Of a stretch of 64,000 nt of DNA, positions 1 through 8,372 are shown piece by piece. The stretch lies in the NCBI GenBank assembly GCA_043585095.1, contig CP121321.1:2108001-2172000 (forward strand), written 5' to 3'. The notes beneath the pieces are model-generated. The model saw nothing but the letters and a program-made list of their open reading frames with translations. It did not search any database and was not told the origin of the DNA. Both the position numbers and the translations under genes were made by a program. Within the stretch, counting starts at the first letter, position 1. Every line of letters starts with the position of its first letter. This stretch comes from JANQIO01 sp043585095. Its GTDB lineage: Bacteria > Pseudomonadota > Gammaproteobacteria > Pseudomonadales > Halieaceae.

Positions 1-1517
1 CTGGAGGCATCACCATCCAGATAACCCATATCGCCTACTTGACCACCGGATTCGGCGTAGAATGGCGTGCGATCAAGCACCATAACGCCCGCCTCTCCTT
101 CTTCCAGGGCACCGACTTGCTCGCCATCGCGCACAATAGCGATGACCTTGCCCTCGCCAGCGGTGGCTTCGTAACCGTAGAAGTCTGTTTTGCCGTCCAG
201 CTTGAGAACGGTGTTGTAGTCTATTGCAAAGCTACCGGCATCCTGAGAGCGCTTGCGTTGAGCCTCCATAGCCGCTTCGTAGCCCGGCATATCAAGGCTG
301 AGCCCTCGCTCTCTTGCAATATCATTAGTCAGATCGACAGGAAAGCCATAGGTATCGTACAAGCGGAACACCAGCTCTCCTGGAATTTCGTCACCGGCAA
401 CGTTTTCCAAGGCTTCTTCGAGAATCGCCATGCCGTTATCCAGGGTGCGGGCAAACTGCTCTTCCTCGCCGAGCAGAACCTGCTCAAGCTGCGCCTGCTG
501 CTCACGGAGCTCGGGGTAGGCATCACCCATCACCTCTGCCAGCGCCGGAACGAGTTTGTAAAAGAACGGACCCGCCGCGCCCAGCTTGTTGCCGTGACGG
601 ACGGCGCGGCGAATAATGCGGCGCAAGACATAGCCCCGGCCCTCGTTGCCAGGCAGCACGCCGTCGCAAATCAGGAAGCTGCAGGACCGAATATGATCTG
701 CAATGACGCGCAGTGAATTGTCTTCAGTCGACGATTGCTGAAGCAGTTTGGCGGCCGCTTTCAGCAAATACTGGAACAGGTCGATCTCGTAGTTGGAGTG
801 CACTCCCTGCAGTACCGCGGCTATGCGCTCCAAGCCCATGCCGGTGTCAACCGATGGCGCTGGCAATGGACTGCGCGAGCCATCAGCGGCCTGATTATAC
901 TGCATGAACACCAGATTCCAGATTTCTACATAGCGGTCGAGGTCGTCATTTTCGCTGCCCGGTGGACCGCCGGGAATGTCTTCACCATGGTCATAAAAAA
1001 TTTCGCTGCTGGGTCCACAGGGTCCGGTATCACCCATTTGCCAGAAGTTATCTTCATCCAGTCGCGAGAACCGCTCGCGATCAATACCGATTTCGTTAAA
1101 CCAAATGTCCGCAGCCTCGTCGTCGCTGACATGCACCGTCACCCAAAGCTTCTCGGCAGGCAGGCCCAATTCCCTGGTTAAAAAATCCCAGGCAAAACGG
1201 ATCGCTTCGCGCTTGAAATAATCGCCAAAGCTGAAGTTGCCGAGCATTTCGAAAAACGTATGATGCCGCGCCGTATAGCCGACGTTTTCCAGATCATTGT
1301 GTTTACCGCCTGCACGAACACAGCGTTGGCTGGACGTCGCACGGCTGTAATCGCGTTGCTCTGCGCCGAGGAAGGTGTCCTTAAACTGGTTCATGCCCGC
1401 GTTGGTGAACAGCAAGGTGGGATCGTCGTGAGGAACCAGCGAAGAGCTGCCCACGCGCGTATGCTGATGGCTTTCAAAGTAAGCGAGAAACGCTTCGCGA
1501 ATGTCTGTTGTCTTCAT
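1..1517 (-). CDS. alaS: Alanyl-tRNA synthetase, N-terminal part (cut by the left edge)
   Basis: Charges tRNA-Ala in the cytoplasm. About 505 residues can be read from an ATG at 1517 to the window edge with no stop; the full enzyme is usually about 875 residues, so the editing-domain end and C-terminal domain lie outside. The start MKTTDIREAFLAYF, the segment containing GGKHNDLENVG (near residue 75) and the stretch HIRSCSFLICDGVLPGNEGR (near residue 280) are typical of the class II aminoacylation core and the tRNA-recognition region. The last visible part, AESGGQVGDMG, is the usual lead-in to the editing domain. All open reading frames on the opposite strand here are shadows. Identification is secure. 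Confidence 0.97.
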   Translation of the reverse strand, partial: MKTTDIREAFLAYFESHQHTRVGSSSLVPHDDPTLLFTNAGMNQFKDTFLGAEQRDYSRATSSQRCVRAGGKHNDLENVGYTARHHTFFEMLGNFSFGDYFKREAIRFAWDFLTRELGLPAEKLWVTVHVSDDEAADIWFNEIGIDRERFSRLDEDNFWQMGDTGPCGPSSEIFYDHGEDIPGGPPGSENDDLDRYVEIWNLVFMQYNQAADGSRSPLPAPSVDTGMGLERIAAVLQGVHSNYEIDLFQYLLKAAAKLLQQSSTEDNSLRVIADHIRSCSFLICDGVLPGNEGRGYVLRRIIRRAVRHGNKLGAAGPFFYKLVPALAEVMGDAYPELREQQAQLEQVLLGEEEQFARTLDNGMAILEEALENVAGDEIPGELVFRLYDTYGFPVDLTNDIARERGLSLDMPGYEAAMEAQRKRSQDAGSFAIDYNTVLKLDGKTDFYGYEATAGEGKVIAIVRDGEQVGALEEGEAGVMVLDRTPFYAESGGQVGDMGYLDGDAS

Positions 1518-1665
1518 GGTCTCGGAATACTTATTTTTGCGCGCTACGCGCTTCGTCGAGCTGCGCTAACTAGTGAGTTGGGTTGTTTACTTCATCGATT
1601 TTGGAGCTTGTGATTCCAGTGAGCTGGCCATGCGCTACCATTTCTATTGCAGAGCACCGGCCATT

Positions 1666-1700
1666 GCCTTCTGCCTTCTGCCTTCTGCCTACTGCCTATT
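1666..1700. repeat. Heptanucleotide tandem repeat (GCCTTCT, five units)
   Basis: Three exact GCCTTCT units are followed by GCCTACT and GCCTATT. The array lies between alaS and the HIT gene and runs into the last codons and stop (1696-1698) of the HIT gene. It is too short and regular to be anything but a simple-sequence tract. The remaining sequence between 1518 and 1665 shows no gene. Confidence 0.8.
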
Positions 1701-2052
1701 GCAGATCACTGGCCATCGCCGCCTCATCGAAGGCGCGACCGGCGATAATATGCAGGTGTAAATGGAACACCGTTTGTCCGCCCCCTTCTCCATTGTTGAC
1801 GATCAAGCGGAACCCGTCGGTCACACCTAACTGATCGGCTACCTTACCCGCTACCAACATGAGGTGACCCAGCAGCGCCTGATCCTCGGGACTCGCATCG
1901 GACAACTTTACAATTGGCTTGCGAGGTATCACCAGCACATGGATGGGAGCCTGCGGATACAGATCGTTGATGACCACACAGTGCTCATCTTCGTAGACAA
2001 AGTCGGTAGGAATCTCACCGCGCGTGATCTTGCCAAATACTGTGTCTTCCAT
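1696..2052 (-). CDS. HIT family protein (histidine triad nucleotide-binding, HinT-like)
   Basis: Small cytosolic nucleotide-binding hydrolase. The 118-residue chain carries the histidine triad as HLHLH followed by IIAG near residue 100, and the upstream FGKITRGEIP and VIPRKPI segments of HinT-type proteins. Family members cleave phosphoramidates such as AMP-lysine; the substrate here is not visible. The ATG at 2052 is preferred to one 27 bases upstream because AAGGGAAG precedes it at normal spacing. The C-terminus runs into a 7-bp repeat tract, so its last residues may vary between strains. Confidence 0.9.
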   Translation of the reverse strand: MEDTVFGKITRGEIPTDFVYEDEHCVVINDLYPQAPIHVLVIPRKPIVKLSDASPEDQALLGHLMLVAGKVADQLGVTDGFRLIVNNGEGGGQTVFHLHLHIIAGRAFDEAAMASDLQ

Positions 2053-2135
2053 AACCTCGCTTCCCTTGTAATGCTGCATACGCTGCTGCTAACCCGAAAG
2101 TGCCAAACGCACCATCGGTTTGAACGCTCGTTTCA

Positions 2136-2330
2136 TTAGCCGAGCTTTTCGTCTGCCGTAAGCTGCCGAGCTTCGCCTTCCAGCATCACCGGAATACCGT
2201 CGCGAATTGGGTATGCAAGCCCGCTCGCCTTGCAGACCAGTTCCTGTTTTTCACTGTCGTAGTCCAGTGGGGCTTTACTCACCGGGCACACCAAAATGCT
2301 CAGCAGTTTTTTATCTATGGTTTCAGTCAT
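2136..2330 (-). CDS. Trm112 family protein (YcaR-like)
   Basis: A 64-residue protein with the Trm112/YcaR layout: KLLSILVCPVSKAPL at the N-terminus, a central ELVCKASGLAYPIRDGIPVML and a short acidic tail. In other organisms such proteins are small zinc-ribbon partners of methyltransferases or sit beside lpxK/kdsB. Here only two cysteines remain, so zinc binding is uncertain. It lies 83 bases upstream of the HIT gene on the same strand. Family assignment is firm; function in bacteria is not well defined. Confidence 0.88.
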   Translation of the reverse strand: MTETIDKKLLSILVCPVSKAPLDYDSEKQELVCKASGLAYPIRDGIPVMLEGEARQLTADEKLG

Positions 2331-2430
2331 AGTGGCCTCTATCAGAAGGCGGCGAATTATACGCTACTCAACACAGTGACGGTACCGCCAGCTCTGCGGC
2401 TATCAGCACAGGGCCCAGACGCTTTGAAAG

Positions 2431-3327
2431 CTAATCCGGCTCTGCCGGAGCAGGCATGGGTGGTGCCAGTAGCTGTGGGTCAACGCGACGATCGCGCCAG
2501 TTCATACGCCAATCCAAATGTGGGCCAGTAGCTCTTCCAGTGCTGCCCACCCGGCCCACGATATCGCCAGGCATCACCCGCTGTCCTGCCTCAACTAACA
2601 CTGCATCCAGATGCAAAAACGTAGAGCTCACCTCGTTGCCATGATCAATGATAAGGGTGCCCCCCGAGTAAAACAGATCGTCCTCGGCCAGCGTTACCAC
2701 GCCAGGTGACGGCGTAGTCACCGGCGTACCAGTGGGTACCGCGATATCGACGCCATAATGCGGCCGTCCCGGCGTACCGTTGTACACCCGCTGGGAACCG
2801 TAGACGCCACTAATAGGCCCTGCAACCGGCCACTGAAAGCCCTGTGCAAACTCGGTGGCATTGTGTGTGTTGCGACGGGCTTCGCGAACCCTCGCTGCCT
2901 CACGCCGAATACGTTCCAAATCCTTCGGGTCTGGCGTGACCGTGCGCTGGGGTACGCCCTCTACTCTCTGGATACGATAGTCGCGGGAGGTGAGTTCCAG
3001 CGTCATGGTGCAGCCCTCTTGCGCATCAGGTCCGTCCTGCTCGTACTCTATGCGCAGCTCACGGTTGCCGAGCTCGTCCCTGCCGAACCCAAAAACAAAT
3101 ACGCCCTCCGAGGACACACGAAGAGCCTCATCATCAAGCCAGACGCGGGCGTCTGGCAATGTACGACCCCACAGCAGGGCCCCTGGCCGCGGCGTGTCGG
3201 TCAATTCAACGCAGGCCTGCGCCACCGGTACCAGGAGTGTCTGCATCAATGCCGCCGCACCCATCCAACAAACTGTCCGCACGGCTGACGGTGCTTTTGC
3301 CAACAAATCGAAACTGTTTCTTTTCAT
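2431..3327 (-). CDS. Exported M23 family peptidase (LytM-like) with variant zinc site
   Basis: A predicted periplasmic murein endopeptidase or LytM-type regulator of 298 residues. An N-terminal hydrophobic segment ends in PVAQA before Cys, giving a signal peptide. A beta-rich region follows, then a basic helix (DLERIRREAARVREARR), then the M23 domain from about residue 165. The first zinc motif is HYGVDIA. The usual C-terminal HxH is GPHLDW here, so the last histidine ligand is Asp. The loop histidine is in TFLHLD. An in-frame GTG lies immediately before the chosen ATG. It is divergent from greB with only 35 bases between starts. Confidence 0.88.
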   Translation of the reverse strand: MKRNSFDLLAKAPSAVRTVCWMGAAALMQTLLVPVAQACVELTDTPRPGALLWGRTLPDARVWLDDEALRVSSEGVFVFGFGRDELGNRELRIEYEQDGPDAQEGCTMTLELTSRDYRIQRVEGVPQRTVTPDPKDLERIRREAARVREARRNTHNATEFAQGFQWPVAGPISGVYGSQRVYNGTPGRPHYGVDIAVPTGTPVTTPSPGVVTLAEDDLFYSGGTLIIDHGNEVSSTFLHLDAVLVEAGQRVMPGDIVGRVGSTGRATGPHLDWRMNWRDRRVDPQLLAPPMPAPAEPD

Positions 3328-3362
3328 CACCGCTTTTTACCGCCTTCAGGTACCATTGCGCA

Positions 3363-3884
3363 ATGGGACGTTATCGACCACCCCGCGTCCGCGGTTCACG
3401 CTATATCACCCCGGAAGGTGAGGCGATGCTGCGCGCTGAACTTCACCAGCTGTGGAAGATAGAGCGCCCCCAGGTCACTGCATCCGTTCATGAGGCCGCG
3501 AAAAATGGCGATCGTTCCGAGAATGGTGACTATATTTACGGCAAGAAACGACTGCGAGAGATCGACAGTCGCGTGCGCTTCCTGGGTAAAAGACTGGACG
3601 AACTGCAGGTGGTGGATCGGATACCCGACCAGCGCGACAAAGTGTTTTTTGGTGCCTGGGTCACCCTGGAGGATGAGGCTGGGGAGGAGCGACGCTACCG
3701 CATCGTAGGCCCAGACGAATTTGACCTTAAAGCGCACAAGCTCAGCATGGATTCACCGATAGCGAAAGCGCTGCTGGGCAAGCGTCTGGACGAGGAGGTC
3801 AGCGTTACCACTCCCGCTGGCGAACAGCACCTGACCATCGTTGCCATCGACTATGCGTTGGCCGACGCCACAACTATTGACTGA
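3363..3884 (+). CDS. greB: Transcription elongation factor GreB
   Basis: Rescues backtracked RNA polymerase by stimulating transcript cleavage through the secondary channel. The 173-residue chain has the N-terminal coiled coil with the acidic tip in NGDRSENGDYIY (about residues 42-53), then KKRLREID, and the C-terminal globular domain with KVFFGAWV and RYRIVGPDEF. These distinguish GreB from GreA. It is slightly longer than the usual 158 residues because of a basic N-terminus (MGRYRPPRVRGSRY). The ATG at 3363 is used; a longer open frame upstream overlaps the divergent M23 gene and has no support. Its last 11 bases overlap the convergent YceI gene. Confidence 0.96.
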   Translation: MGRYRPPRVRGSRYITPEGEAMLRAELHQLWKIERPQVTASVHEAAKNGDRSENGDYIYGKKRLREIDSRVRFLGKRLDELQVVDRIPDQRDKVFFGAWVTLEDEAGEERRYRIVGPDEFDLKAHKLSMDSPIAKALLGKRLDEEVSVTTPAGEQHLTIVAIDYALADATTID

Positions 3885-4485
3885 ACACCAGATGCGCTGT
3901 CACCGGGATCGCGGTACTGATGCTTTGCAGTGCGGCAACCTTTTGCAGCGCCGTGACACCAGCGCCAAGATCGAAGTCGTTCGCGCCTATGATGATCGGC
4001 GACTGTGTCATGACATGCACCTCGCTACCCAGCTTCGCCACCATCAGATCGGCCTTTATCGACTGCCTGAAGTCATGCAACGATAGCGTTAACTCCACTG
4101 GCATCGACAGGCTCTCACCATTTTCCAATGCCGTGACAGCATCCATATCGACACTTGCCATGATTGTTGCTGTGGGGAATTCAGCCACGTTGAAAAGCAG
4201 CTTCTGCATACGTTCATTGCGAATTGGTATGCCCGTTTCCACGCTGGCTAACGGAATATCGACCGCCGCCCGGTTGCCGGAAATCCCGCCGCTGAGTTCG
4301 GTGAAGTGATGTACTTCTGCAACGGCGGCGTTCTTTACCGAGATAAACTGCACGGTAGACGCCTCCGGCAGCAGCTTCATATCTGCCAACGCTGCAGAAG
4401 CAGTGAAAAATGTCCCTGCAATTAGTACTGTGCAAGCCAACGTGGTGCGACGCATAAAATGAGCAAATCGATTTAAATCCAACAT
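3874..4485 (-). CDS. YceI family periplasmic protein
   Basis: A 203-residue exported protein with a signal peptide ending ASAALA, then the YceI lipocalin-like barrel: QFISVKNAAVAEVHHF, GGISGNRAAVDIPLASVETGIPIRNERM (read from about residue 70), and the tail SISTAIPVTAHLVFS. Family members bind polyprenoid-like lipids in the periplasm; the ligand here is unknown. The ATG at 4485 is chosen over a GTG 12 bases upstream because GGAG sits correctly for the ATG. It converges on greB. Confidence 0.9.
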   Translation of the reverse strand: MLDLNRFAHFMRRTTLACTVLIAGTFFTASAALADMKLLPEASTVQFISVKNAAVAEVHHFTELSGGISGNRAAVDIPLASVETGIPIRNERMQKLLFNVAEFPTATIMASVDMDAVTALENGESLSMPVELTLSLHDFRQSIKADLMVAKLGSEVHVMTQSPIIIGANDFDLGAGVTALQKVAALQSISTAIPVTAHLVFSQ

Positions 4486-4558
4486 GGTTTTCTCCACTGA
4501 TGTTCTATGAATTCCTGCCGTGGGTTAGCGCCAGAGTGCAGATGCAGTGCCCTTGCAT

Positions 4559-5008
4559 TCACGTCTTCTTTGTTGCCGAGGGCGGCGACAGAATGGCAAA
4601 GGCAACACCTCTTTCCGTAAGTGGCTGTAGACGTGCTGCGGCATCAGCGAGCCAATCGGGTAGAGAGGTGGGCCTACGGAAAGCCTTACCAGGTGACACG
4701 ACAAACGCATTCGCTGCCCGCTCACGTCCACCGCGCCAATAGCGCACCCGGCGACGTTTATTCAGGTTTTTCACCCAGAAGGAGCGATCACCCCGCACCG
4801 TTGCTACCAACGTATACTCGCCGAGGCTGAAGGACAGCAGGGGCGTGCGGCGCTTCAAGCCCGATTTGAAGCCGGTGCTTTCCAGCACAATAAGCCCGGC
4901 AGGCAAGAGTCGAGGAGACCCTATACCGCGTCTCACGGCGGGCTCTACAACCCCGTTGAGGCGTCGGAAAAACTCGCGCTCAATGGAGGCTGGCAGTTTA
5001 AATCGCAT
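4559..5008 (-). CDS. Deazaflavin-dependent nitroreductase (Ddn)-like protein
   Basis: A 149-residue protein whose central part (ESTGFKSGLKRRTPLLSF, then EYTLVATVRGDRSFWVKNL and RVRYWRGGR) follows the split-barrel Ddn/DUF385 pattern of TGRKSG, RxTPL, WxxNL and GGR. In actinobacteria these enzymes use F420; whether this organism makes F420 cannot be seen, and another flavin or no cofactor is possible. The ATG at 5008 was chosen because the conserved region begins soon after; a start at 5080 would overlap the divergent MFS start. Divergent from the MFS gene. Confidence 0.6.
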   Translation of the reverse strand: MRFKLPASIEREFFRRLNGVVEPAVRRGIGSPRLLPAGLIVLESTGFKSGLKRRTPLLSFSLGEYTLVATVRGDRSFWVKNLNKRRRVRYWRGGRERAANAFVVSPGKAFRRPTSLPDWLADAAARLQPLTERGVAFAILSPPSATKKT

Positions 5009-5078
5009 ATTCACATCCCAATACGAGGAGCTGGCACAGTATCGTGCACACGGGAAATCACCTACCATCGCTGCTCCC

Positions 5079-6353
5079 ATGAATGACCCTATGTACGAGT
5101 CAGACGCTGAGCAAGATTACCAGGCGAGTATACAGGCCAATCTGAGCCGTAACTTCGTCGTCCATCTTGTGCACGGGATGTTGGGGCAAACCGGCTTCCG
5201 GCTCGTCAGCACGCCCACCTTTCTACCCGCGTATATTCTGCTGTTATCCAGTGGTTCCGATTTCGCGGTTGGCCTCACACTGTCTCTGGCAGCTTTAGGC
5301 GCCGCCATCACGCCGCTGCTCAGCGCCAGCCTGATTGGCCATAGACACCGCGTGCTGCCGGTGGGTTTCTGGACCGGTGGCGCTATGCGACTTGCGGTTC
5401 TGGGCCTCGCACTTGCTGGCCTGCTTTTGGAGGGCAGCGCGGCGCTAGTGGCGGCCATCGCCTGCATGGGCCTGTTCGGGCTGTTTGCCGGTATGCAGAC
5501 CGTGGTTTTCCAAACGCTGCTGTCAAAGGTAATTCCCGTGCGTCGCCGCGGCCAGCTCATGGGCATGCGCAATTTCCTCGCCAGCTTGACCACCATCGCG
5601 GTCGCCTGGTTTGGCGGCACCGTGTTGCTGAATGACCCGCCCACCGCCCAGGGCTATGGCTGGGTTTTCCTGCTGGCGTTTGCGCTCGCAACCACCGGCC
5701 TTGCGGTATTGGCGCTAGTTCGAGAGCCGGTGCCACCAACCGTTGCAGAGCGACGCAGTACGCTGCAGTTTTTGGCAGAGATGCCCGGCTTCCTGCGCAA
5801 CGAACCCGGCTTCGCGCGATTCGTCGTGGCACGGGCACTGTCGACGCTGGGCCGCATGGCGTTACCGTTTTATATTCTCTACGCCGGGTCGAACATTGGT
5901 CTATCTGGCGAAACGCTGGCGGGCCTAACTGTTGCCTACACCGTCGCCGCGACCGTTGCCAATCTATTCTGGGGATGGCTGGCCGATCGTTTTGGATTCC
6001 GTCTGTGCATGCTGCTGGCAATTGGCGGCTGGATTCTGGCGACGTTGGCGATTCTTATCAATGACAGCTATGCCCTAAGCCTCGCCGTGTTTGCCGTAAT
6101 CGGCGCGACGCAAGAGGGCTTCCGACTGGGCGCTGTCAGCCTGCCCATGGAATTTGGACAGCGCGAACAGCTTTCACTGCGTCTGGCGATAGCCAATACA
6201 GTAAGTGAAGCCGCAGGAGCGATTGCGCCGCTAATAGGCGGCATCATCGCCACTGTTTACGGCTATAACGTGGTGTTTTATTGCACGGTCCTGTGCTTGT
6301 GCGTCGGGTTTTCAGTGTTGCTAAGCGTTAAAGAACCGCGCAGCCAGTACTGA
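5079..6353 (+). CDS. MFS transporter
   Basis: A 424-residue membrane protein with about 12 hydrophobic segments. It carries the cytoplasmic loop-2-like SLIGHRHRVLPVGFW, the mid-protein loop VIPVRRRGQLMGMRNFL and the second-half loop WGWLADRFGFRLCML, which matches the MFS DRxGRR-type motif. The N-terminal 30 residues are polar. Substrate is unknown. The start at 5079 (MNDPMYESD) is preferred to the 78-residue-longer open frame, which would run through the divergent Ddn-like gene; an ATG 12 bases downstream is also possible. Confidence 0.85.
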   Translation: MNDPMYESDAEQDYQASIQANLSRNFVVHLVHGMLGQTGFRLVSTPTFLPAYILLLSSGSDFAVGLTLSLAALGAAITPLLSASLIGHRHRVLPVGFWTGGAMRLAVLGLALAGLLLEGSAALVAAIACMGLFGLFAGMQTVVFQTLLSKVIPVRRRGQLMGMRNFLASLTTIAVAWFGGTVLLNDPPTAQGYGWVFLLAFALATTGLAVLALVREPVPPTVAERRSTLQFLAEMPGFLRNEPGFARFVVARALSTLGRMALPFYILYAGSNIGLSGETLAGLTVAYTVAATVANLFWGWLADRFGFRLCMLLAIGGWILATLAILINDSYALSLAVFAVIGATQEGFRLGAVSLPMEFGQREQLSLRLAIANTVSEAAGAIAPLIGGIIATVYGYNVVFYCTVLCLCVGFSVLLSVKEPRSQY

Positions 6354-6367
6354 CTTAACAGCCGCTT

Positions 6368-7594
6368 TCAGGCCTGGTCCGTTATCGAACTGTAGATCAG
6401 GGACTGCAGCTGACTGCGAAAATCAAAAGTACCAGAGGGCATAAGCTGAGTCATAAAGATCACGATCAGATCTTCCACCGGGTCTACCCAAAACAAGGTG
6501 CTGGCCATGCCGCCCCAGTGGTATTCACCCACCGAGCCAAGCGTCGCATTGGCAACCGGATTGGTTCGAGTCGCAAAACCCAGACCAAAGCCCAGGCCGA
6601 CGCTGCCCGTTTCACTGAAGCTGCCCCGTGCCCACTGGGCCAGATCTTCTCCGTTGGGCAGGTGATTGGCGGTCATTAAATCCACGGTTCGAGGGCCCAG
6701 CAATCTTACGCCGTTGAGCTCTCCTTTATTGCGCAACATCTGACAGAACCGGTAATAGTCGCCGGCGGTGGACAACAAGCCGCCGCCGCCACCGAAGAAA
6801 CTCCGGTCCTGAAACTCGCTTGCCTGGCCGTCATCCTGCAGCAGCATCGTTTTGTCCGGCCCTCGCATATAACAAGACGCCAAACGTGAGGTCTTGTCCG
6901 GGGAAATCGTAAAGCTGGTGTCGACCATGCCCAGGGGCTCGAAAATTTCCTCGCGCAGAAACACATCCAGCGGCTTGCCAGACAGCACTTCTACCAGATA
7001 GCCCACCACATCAGTGGCCACAGAGTAATTCCATTCTGTGCCTGGCTGAAACTCCAGGGGTAGCTGCGCCAACTCGTTGACCATATCCTCCAGGGTGTAC
7101 TCGGGGCGCGACACCTGCACCTTGAGCTTGCGATAGCCGTAGTCAACGGTGGTCGTGCGCAAAAAGCCGTAGGTCAAACCGGACATATGCGTCAGTAAGT
7201 CACGCACGGTCATAGGCTGCTCGCAGGGCACAGTCTCGTACATTGGCCACGTGCCGCTCTTATAGACCTGCAGGTTGCGCCACTGGGGGACAAATCGATG
7301 CACAGGGTCCAGCAAGTGAAACAGGCCGCGCTCATACAGCATCATTAGCGCCACCGAAGTGACCGGCTTGCTCATCGAGTAAATACGAAAAATGGTGTCA
7401 TCCGCTAACGGCAGCTCTCGTTCCCTATCCGCCTGCCCGTGTAACGAGTGATAACAAACCTCACCGCGTCTAGCGACAAGCGTCAGGCAGCCGGGTATTT
7501 TCCCAGGCTCCAGATAGGCTTTTTGCAGATGTTCGTCGATGCGCGCCAGGCGCTGACTGCACATGCCAACCTGTTCCGGCGTAGTTTGAATCAT
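6368..7594 (-). CDS. Serine hydrolase, beta-lactamase class C / family VIII esterase type
   Basis: A 408-residue protein without a clear signal peptide, so probably cytoplasmic. It has the SxxK nucleophile motif in YSMSKPVTSVA (near residue 73), the tyrosine motif in NYSVATDVVGYL (near residue 190), and the HxG box as HWGGM near residue 365. YSV in place of the beta-lactamase YxN is common in family VIII esterases such as EstB, so an esterase is more likely than a beta-lactamase. It converges on the MFS gene, with 14 bases between stops. Confidence 0.88.
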   Translation of the reverse strand: MIQTTPEQVGMCSQRLARIDEHLQKAYLEPGKIPGCLTLVARRGEVCYHSLHGQADRERELPLADDTIFRIYSMSKPVTSVALMMLYERGLFHLLDPVHRFVPQWRNLQVYKSGTWPMYETVPCEQPMTVRDLLTHMSGLTYGFLRTTTVDYGYRKLKVQVSRPEYTLEDMVNELAQLPLEFQPGTEWNYSVATDVVGYLVEVLSGKPLDVFLREEIFEPLGMVDTSFTISPDKTSRLASCYMRGPDKTMLLQDDGQASEFQDRSFFGGGGGLLSTAGDYYRFCQMLRNKGELNGVRLLGPRTVDLMTANHLPNGEDLAQWARGSFSETGSVGLGFGLGFATRTNPVANATLGSVGEYHWGGMASTLFWVDPVEDLIVIFMTQLMPSGTFDFRSQLQSLIYSSITDQA

Positions 7595-7760
7595 GGCGGT
7601 TTCCTAATCTCAGACTGAACAAGGGCGCCCGCTATGGCTGACGCATGGTGTAGCGGCGCGAAGCATGCACCCTGCGTGTATCCGATTGCAAATCACACAG
7701 GGATGGGTCTCGCGCATAGAGCAGCCAGCGCAAACAAGCGATGCCCCAAAGCCGAAGTGC

Positions 7761-8372
7761 TTACGCAAGCAGCTCAGAATGCGCTTCACGAAGGTGCGCC
7801 TGCAAAGCTGGCACGGTTTGCGCTTCAAACCAGGAGTTGCGCTTCAACCACAGGGTATTGCGTGGCGAGGGGTGCGGCATGGGCCAAACCTCTGGTGCAA
7901 AGTAACGCCAGGCCTGCACCCGCTCGGTTAGCGTTTTGCCTGACGGAGCATCCGAAGCAGGAGGCCGCGCGCGGAGTAAATAGGCATCCTGCGCGTACTT
8001 CCCGATCAGTAGCGTGGTACGCAAGTTGGGTAGACATGCCAACAGGTCAGCGTGCCAGGTCTCGGCACACAGAGGCGGTGGCGGCAGATCGCCAGAGCGT
8101 CCACGCCCGGGGTAGCAGAAAGCCATCGGGATAATCGCCACACGTCGCTCGTCATAAAAAGCGTCGTAGTCAATTTGCAGCCAGCGGCGCAAACGCTCGC
8201 CGCTGGGGTCATTCCAGGGTATACCGGTTTCATGCACCCGCATGCCTGGCGCCTGTCCGATGATCAACAATTGGGCGTCTTCATGAGCTCGCACTACCGG
8301 GTTGGGGCCTAGCGGCAAACTGCAACGCTGGCAGGCGCGCACCTCGGCTAGAAGGTTATTAAGCGGTATCAT
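7761..8372 (-). CDS. Uracil-DNA glycosylase superfamily protein
   Basis: A 203-residue protein with the family 4/5-like UDG framework: RACQRC at the N-terminus, the active-site segment IGQAPGMRVHETGIPW followed by DPSGERLR (near residue 45), and the C-terminal PMPHPSPRNTLW containing the HPSPRN motif. It belongs to the branch usually annotated as uracil-DNA glycosylase family protein; a full Fe-S cysteine set is not apparent. The ATG at 8372 shares a CATG with the divergent hydrolase start at 8371. Longer starts at 8381 and 8396 exist. Confidence 0.87.
   Translation of the reverse strand: MIPLNNLLAEVRACQRCSLPLGPNPVVRAHEDAQLLIIGQAPGMRVHETGIPWNDPSGERLRRWLQIDYDAFYDERRVAIIPMAFCYPGRGRSGDLPPPPLCAETWHADLLACLPNLRTTLLIGKYAQDAYLLRARPPASDAPSGKTLTERVQAWRYFAPEVWPMPHPSPRNTLWLKRNSWFEAQTVPALQAHLREAHSELLA

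Noticed and set aside
39..1613. Several plus-strand open frames across the left end
   Set aside because: They are antisense to the clearly coding alaS frame and have no family features.
7610..7828. Cys-rich 72-codon frame on the minus strand
   Set aside because: It overlaps the 3' end of the UDG gene, has no spacing of cysteines typical of a metal-binding protein and no ribosome site.
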